A stretch of 64,000 bases of DNA from Hevea brasiliensis (taxonomy: Eukaryota > Streptophyta > Magnoliopsida > Malpighiales > Euphorbiaceae), in the NCBI RefSeq assembly GCF_030052815.1, contig NC_079504.1:88426781-88490780 (forward strand). Reading direction: 5' to 3'. The notes below the pieces were generated by a model that saw nothing but the letters and a program-made list of their open reading frames with translations, ran no database searches and was not told the origin of the DNA. Every line of letters begins with the position of its first letter. The first letter of the stretch is position 1. Positions 61,674-64,000 of the stretch are shown here, one piece after another. A program made the position numbers and the translations under genes.

Positions 61674-61675
<2 letters not shown>
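60634..61675 (+). promoter_or_regulatory. Intergenic region of component A
   Basis: From about 60680 it is almost the same as the B regions: CTGTTCAC motifs (60812, 60834, variants at 60848, 60876 and 60909), an ACACGTGA G-box-like site, TATATAA at 60954-60960, GTAAGT at 61280-61285, hairpin 1 (61369-61426) and hairpin 2 (61465-61520). It stops after the first four bases (TGGT) of the primer site at 61672-61675. Confidence 0.82.
61465..61520 (+). other. Leader hairpin 2, component A
   Basis: Sixteen-base arms (61465-61480 and 61505-61520) pair fully with one G-U, around a 24-nt loop at 61481-61504. The upstream hairpin 1 (arms 61369-61385 and 61410-61426) has a 24-nt loop of almost the same sequence. 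Confidence 0.82.

Positions 61676-61680
<5 letters not shown>

Positions 61681-61726
<46 letters not shown>
61681..61726. repeat. (TA)23 at right edge of viral block
   Basis: Alternating TA starting 5 bases after viral sequence ends at 61675. It mirrors the TA run at 41916-41944. Confidence 0.95.
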
Positions 61727-61729
<3 letters not shown>

Positions 61730-62622
61730 TCAATTGAATTTTTGCACTCTTTTTGGTTCCCATACCTTTTCCCGTCTTTCTCTTTTTGTACTTAAAATAC
61801 CCATCCTTTTATGCATTAGGCTTTCCTCAAAAAGGGTAATGGTTAGTGTTTACACTAGGGGCTAGGTAAATAATTTTTGGGTAAACAAGGAAAATCATAT
61901 AGTTATAAATATGGGCTCAAGTTGGGTACAAGGGATATATTGTAACTAAGGGTGGCTAAGGCTTAATGAGGTTATATCAAAGAATGCCTTAATAATCTCT
62001 TTGTCAAGCAAATGCTAGGATTTCGCCTTGATAGGTTTATGAGATATGTTCTAGACCTGGTGAGGCATTTTTAGGTGTGTTTGTATTTCAAAAATCTTCT
62101 CCTAATTTTGCAAGTTCAACGTGATAGTTTAATAGCTATGAAGGGGTTTAACTAGTCTAACTCCACCAAGGTGATTAAGTTTTTTGCAAACAACATTTTA
62201 AAGCCTTTTTGCCTATCCAGATACATTTATTCCTCAATTCCATGGAGTCCAATTATTAACTTATAATATTTTTTATTATCATTCTAAGTTAAAAACCATT
62301 TGAAATTCTCAAAATTTGCAAAAAAATTTTCTAGATTTTTGATACAAAAGTATAATATGCATATGGTTAAGCAATGTAATGAAATATAAGGTGAATGCAA
62401 TGCATGAAATGCATCTGTATCCCCAAACTCAAATTTGACATTGTCTTCAATGACAACACAATATGAAAAATTAAGAGATAGCATAAAAATTTACGAAAAG
62501 GCATATCATGTATTAAGAGTTTAAAGTTTGGACAAAATAGCAAGGAGTGGAGACCTAAAAACACAATTTAGGACTAAGGTATATAAGTTTTACATGAAAG
62601 AACCTATCCTAAAGTCCTAACT
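61727..62622. other. Retrotransposon debris right of the viral block
   Basis: No gene. The stretch includes CAAACTCAAATTTGACATTG near 62425, a sequence style I know from non-coding regions of Athila-type elements, and leads into the coding remnant at 62623. It is probably the other half of the element left of 41916. Confidence 0.4.
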
Positions 62623-62839
62623 CTAGAAAGTCTCTGATGTTGATGATGGTCCCTCTGCATCGAGCCTCTCAATTATCATATCGAGCTTGTTGTGGGCTTC
62701 TTGGATGCTGTCTTCGAGTGCCTGCATCCTGTTATTGAAGGTAGTCTCCATGCGCTGAAGGTATGAGAGGACGAGGTCTATAGGTGGTGGTGTGTATGGA
62801 GGTACTCTAGTGGGGGGCTCATGGTGGAGTGGCTCTTGT
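62623..62839 (-). pseudogene. Retroelement coding remnant, C-terminal coiled coil
   Basis: On the minus strand a proline-rich stretch is followed by MQALEDSIQEAHNKLDMIIE and ends at a TAG (62625-62623). It looks like the C-terminal end of a plant retrotransposon gag-like or accessory protein of Athila/Tat type. Its upstream part is cut by the LTR at 62840. No catalytic motif is present, so the family is uncertain. Confidence 0.4.
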
Positions 62840-64000
62840 TGTCATACCTTATCCCTCCATAAGGCATAACATGATCGCATAGTATGTTTAATGAATTACC
62901 GAACTTCGTCTATCGATAATCCATTAAATACACTAAAAGGGATTTTAAAATAATTTTACTTCTTTTTGAAGATGGCGAGCACTTTTAATAGGTATTAAAA
63001 ACTTTTAATTTAAGTTTAAATGCTAGGTAAAATTTTTGATAAATTCTATTTTTCTGTAATTTTATAAAAATTTCAGTAGAGTGCCGGCTATAATTGAGAA
63101 AAACCAAAAATTTAAACCTATAGAAAAGCACTTCCAAATAAGTTTCAATCACACCCCAACCTCCAAATATTTCAAACCAACATCCTCAACAACAATTCAA
63201 TTCAAAATCCACAATTCAATTCAAAATCGTGATCTCAAAGATTTCAAAATAATTCATACACATTACATTCAAAATATTTAATGTACATTCACAAATTTAA
63301 TTTATAGATATAAAATTTCAAAAATAATATTATTACACATTTAATGTACAACTGCTCAGTTTTACATCAATTCATATGATACTAAGCTATTTACATCAAA
63401 ATAATTATTAGGGTATAAATAATACCTGTACCAAAAATCAGTGCAGCCCTTGCCAATTCAGCAGCTCACTCTGCTGCTTTTTCCTTTCCCCTATCTGCGA
63501 CCGCAAAAAAAGCTATTGCTGAGTATAATTATTCAATGGTGCACAATAAAAATTTAAAATGTAGTACATAGAACATTTATTGACAAATCACAATCTAAAT
63601 ATTTCACAATCTCATTTCACAAATTTCAAGCTCATTATAACATAAATTTGATCAAACAATTTAATAAATACAGTGTTGCCAATTCATACACAACTTAAGT
63701 CATGACACAAAATTTCCGATCAATGCCATGTTGTACACCATGACAAAGCGATCTATAACCTCACTAATCAAAATCAATGAGGAATGTAGCTAGCTAGCTA
63801 ATGAGTACTCATCCGATCTTGACTTCAACTGGTAAGCCAAAGAGGGAGGAAAATAATCAATCTCAACCCCAAAAATGGAGAAGGAAATAATATGGTACTG
63901 TCATGCTAAGTGTGATTCCAAAATCAATTTAAAACCATTATTGAAATATTTCATACAAATCACACTAAATTTCCAAAATCAATTTTTCATTCATAAGATG
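62840..64000 (-). mobile_element. 3' end of a Tekay-type LTR, minus strand, runs off the window
   Basis: TGTCATACCTTATCCCTCCA at 62840 is the inverted 3' end of the same LTR family as 3636-7577. The GGGTTATCGATAG-like block and the hairpin pair follow at about 63487-63545, the latter degraded here. The other LTR end lies beyond 64000, so solo LTR and full element cannot be told apart. Confidence 0.82.

Larger units (their letters stand above)
41947..61675. mobile_element. Endogenous pararetrovirus block, florendovirus-like, two components
   Basis: A 19.7 kb composite of Caulimoviridae-type sequence. From left: component B on the minus strand (49739 down to 41947, just over one unit), a head-to-head join at 49740-49742, component B on the plus strand (49743-54856, 5' truncated), then one unit of component A on the plus strand (54857-61675). 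Evidence for a pararetrovirus: movement protein, CCHC coat protein, D-T-G protease, YIDD reverse transcriptase and RNase H; a tRNA-Met primer site; one promoter per unit; and no integrase or LTRs. The TA-repeat flanks and extra ORF recall florendoviruses. Every gene is broken, so the block is a fossil. Confidence 0.88.

Noticed and set aside
41947..61675. The block as an LTR retrotransposon
   Set aside because: No LTRs, no integrase and no target duplication; instead a CCHC coat protein, a single leader with tRNA-Met site and circular-unit organisation.
1..64000. tRNA or rRNA genes
   Set aside because: No cloverleaf or ribosomal sequence was seen; the TGGTATCAGAGC sites are primer binding sites, not tRNA genes.

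Overview
The window is plant nuclear DNA. It holds one intact 10-exon homeodomain-leucine zipper class IV gene, surrounded by nested long-LTR Ty3/gypsy elements, LINE debris and a 19.7 kb block of endogenous pararetrovirus. The gene and TE families fit a eudicot, probably woody; the species cannot be fixed from sequence alone.

Layout. 1-1153: LINE RNase H remnant and AT-rich DNA. 1154-19442: one Ty3/gypsy element of chromovirus (Tekay/Del-like) type with 5-bp target duplications (TACTT). Its 5' LTR contains a minus-strand solo LTR (2374-10278, TTAGA), which itself contains another (3636-7577, AATAC). 19443-25430: a roughly 6 kb gene island with the HDG11-like gene on the minus strand (21790-24738). 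25431-33611: a 5'-truncated antisense LINE split by a solo LTR (25733-32285), itself split by a plus-strand solo LTR (27623-31199, AATTA). 33612-41010: a truncated minus-strand Tekay-like element whose 3' LTR carries another LTR (35547-37483). 41011-41915 and 61727-62839: retrotransposon debris flanking the viral block. 62840-64000: the end of one more minus-strand LTR.

The viral block (41947-61675) is the most interesting part. It is bounded on both sides by TA microsatellites and contains two kinds of pararetroviral unit. Component A (54857-61675, one unit length) encodes movement protein, protease, reverse transcriptase, RNase H and an uncharacterised C-terminal protein, but no coat protein. 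Component B (one copy on the minus strand, one partial copy on the plus strand, head to head) encodes movement protein, coat protein with CCHC finger, protease and a different uncharacterised protein, but no reverse transcriptase. Both share a near-identical promoter, leader and movement-protein region, and the leader carries two consecutive hairpins that each show the same 24-nt loop. This fits an ancient bipartite pararetrovirus of florendovirus type: A would supply replication, B the capsid, and the common region the signals that let one machinery handle both. All viral and retrotransposon genes are broken, mostly by stop codons of the C-to-T kind.

A second structural signal, a pair of hairpins just before AG|GUAA, recurs in the Tekay-type LTRs of both subfamilies with compensating base changes.
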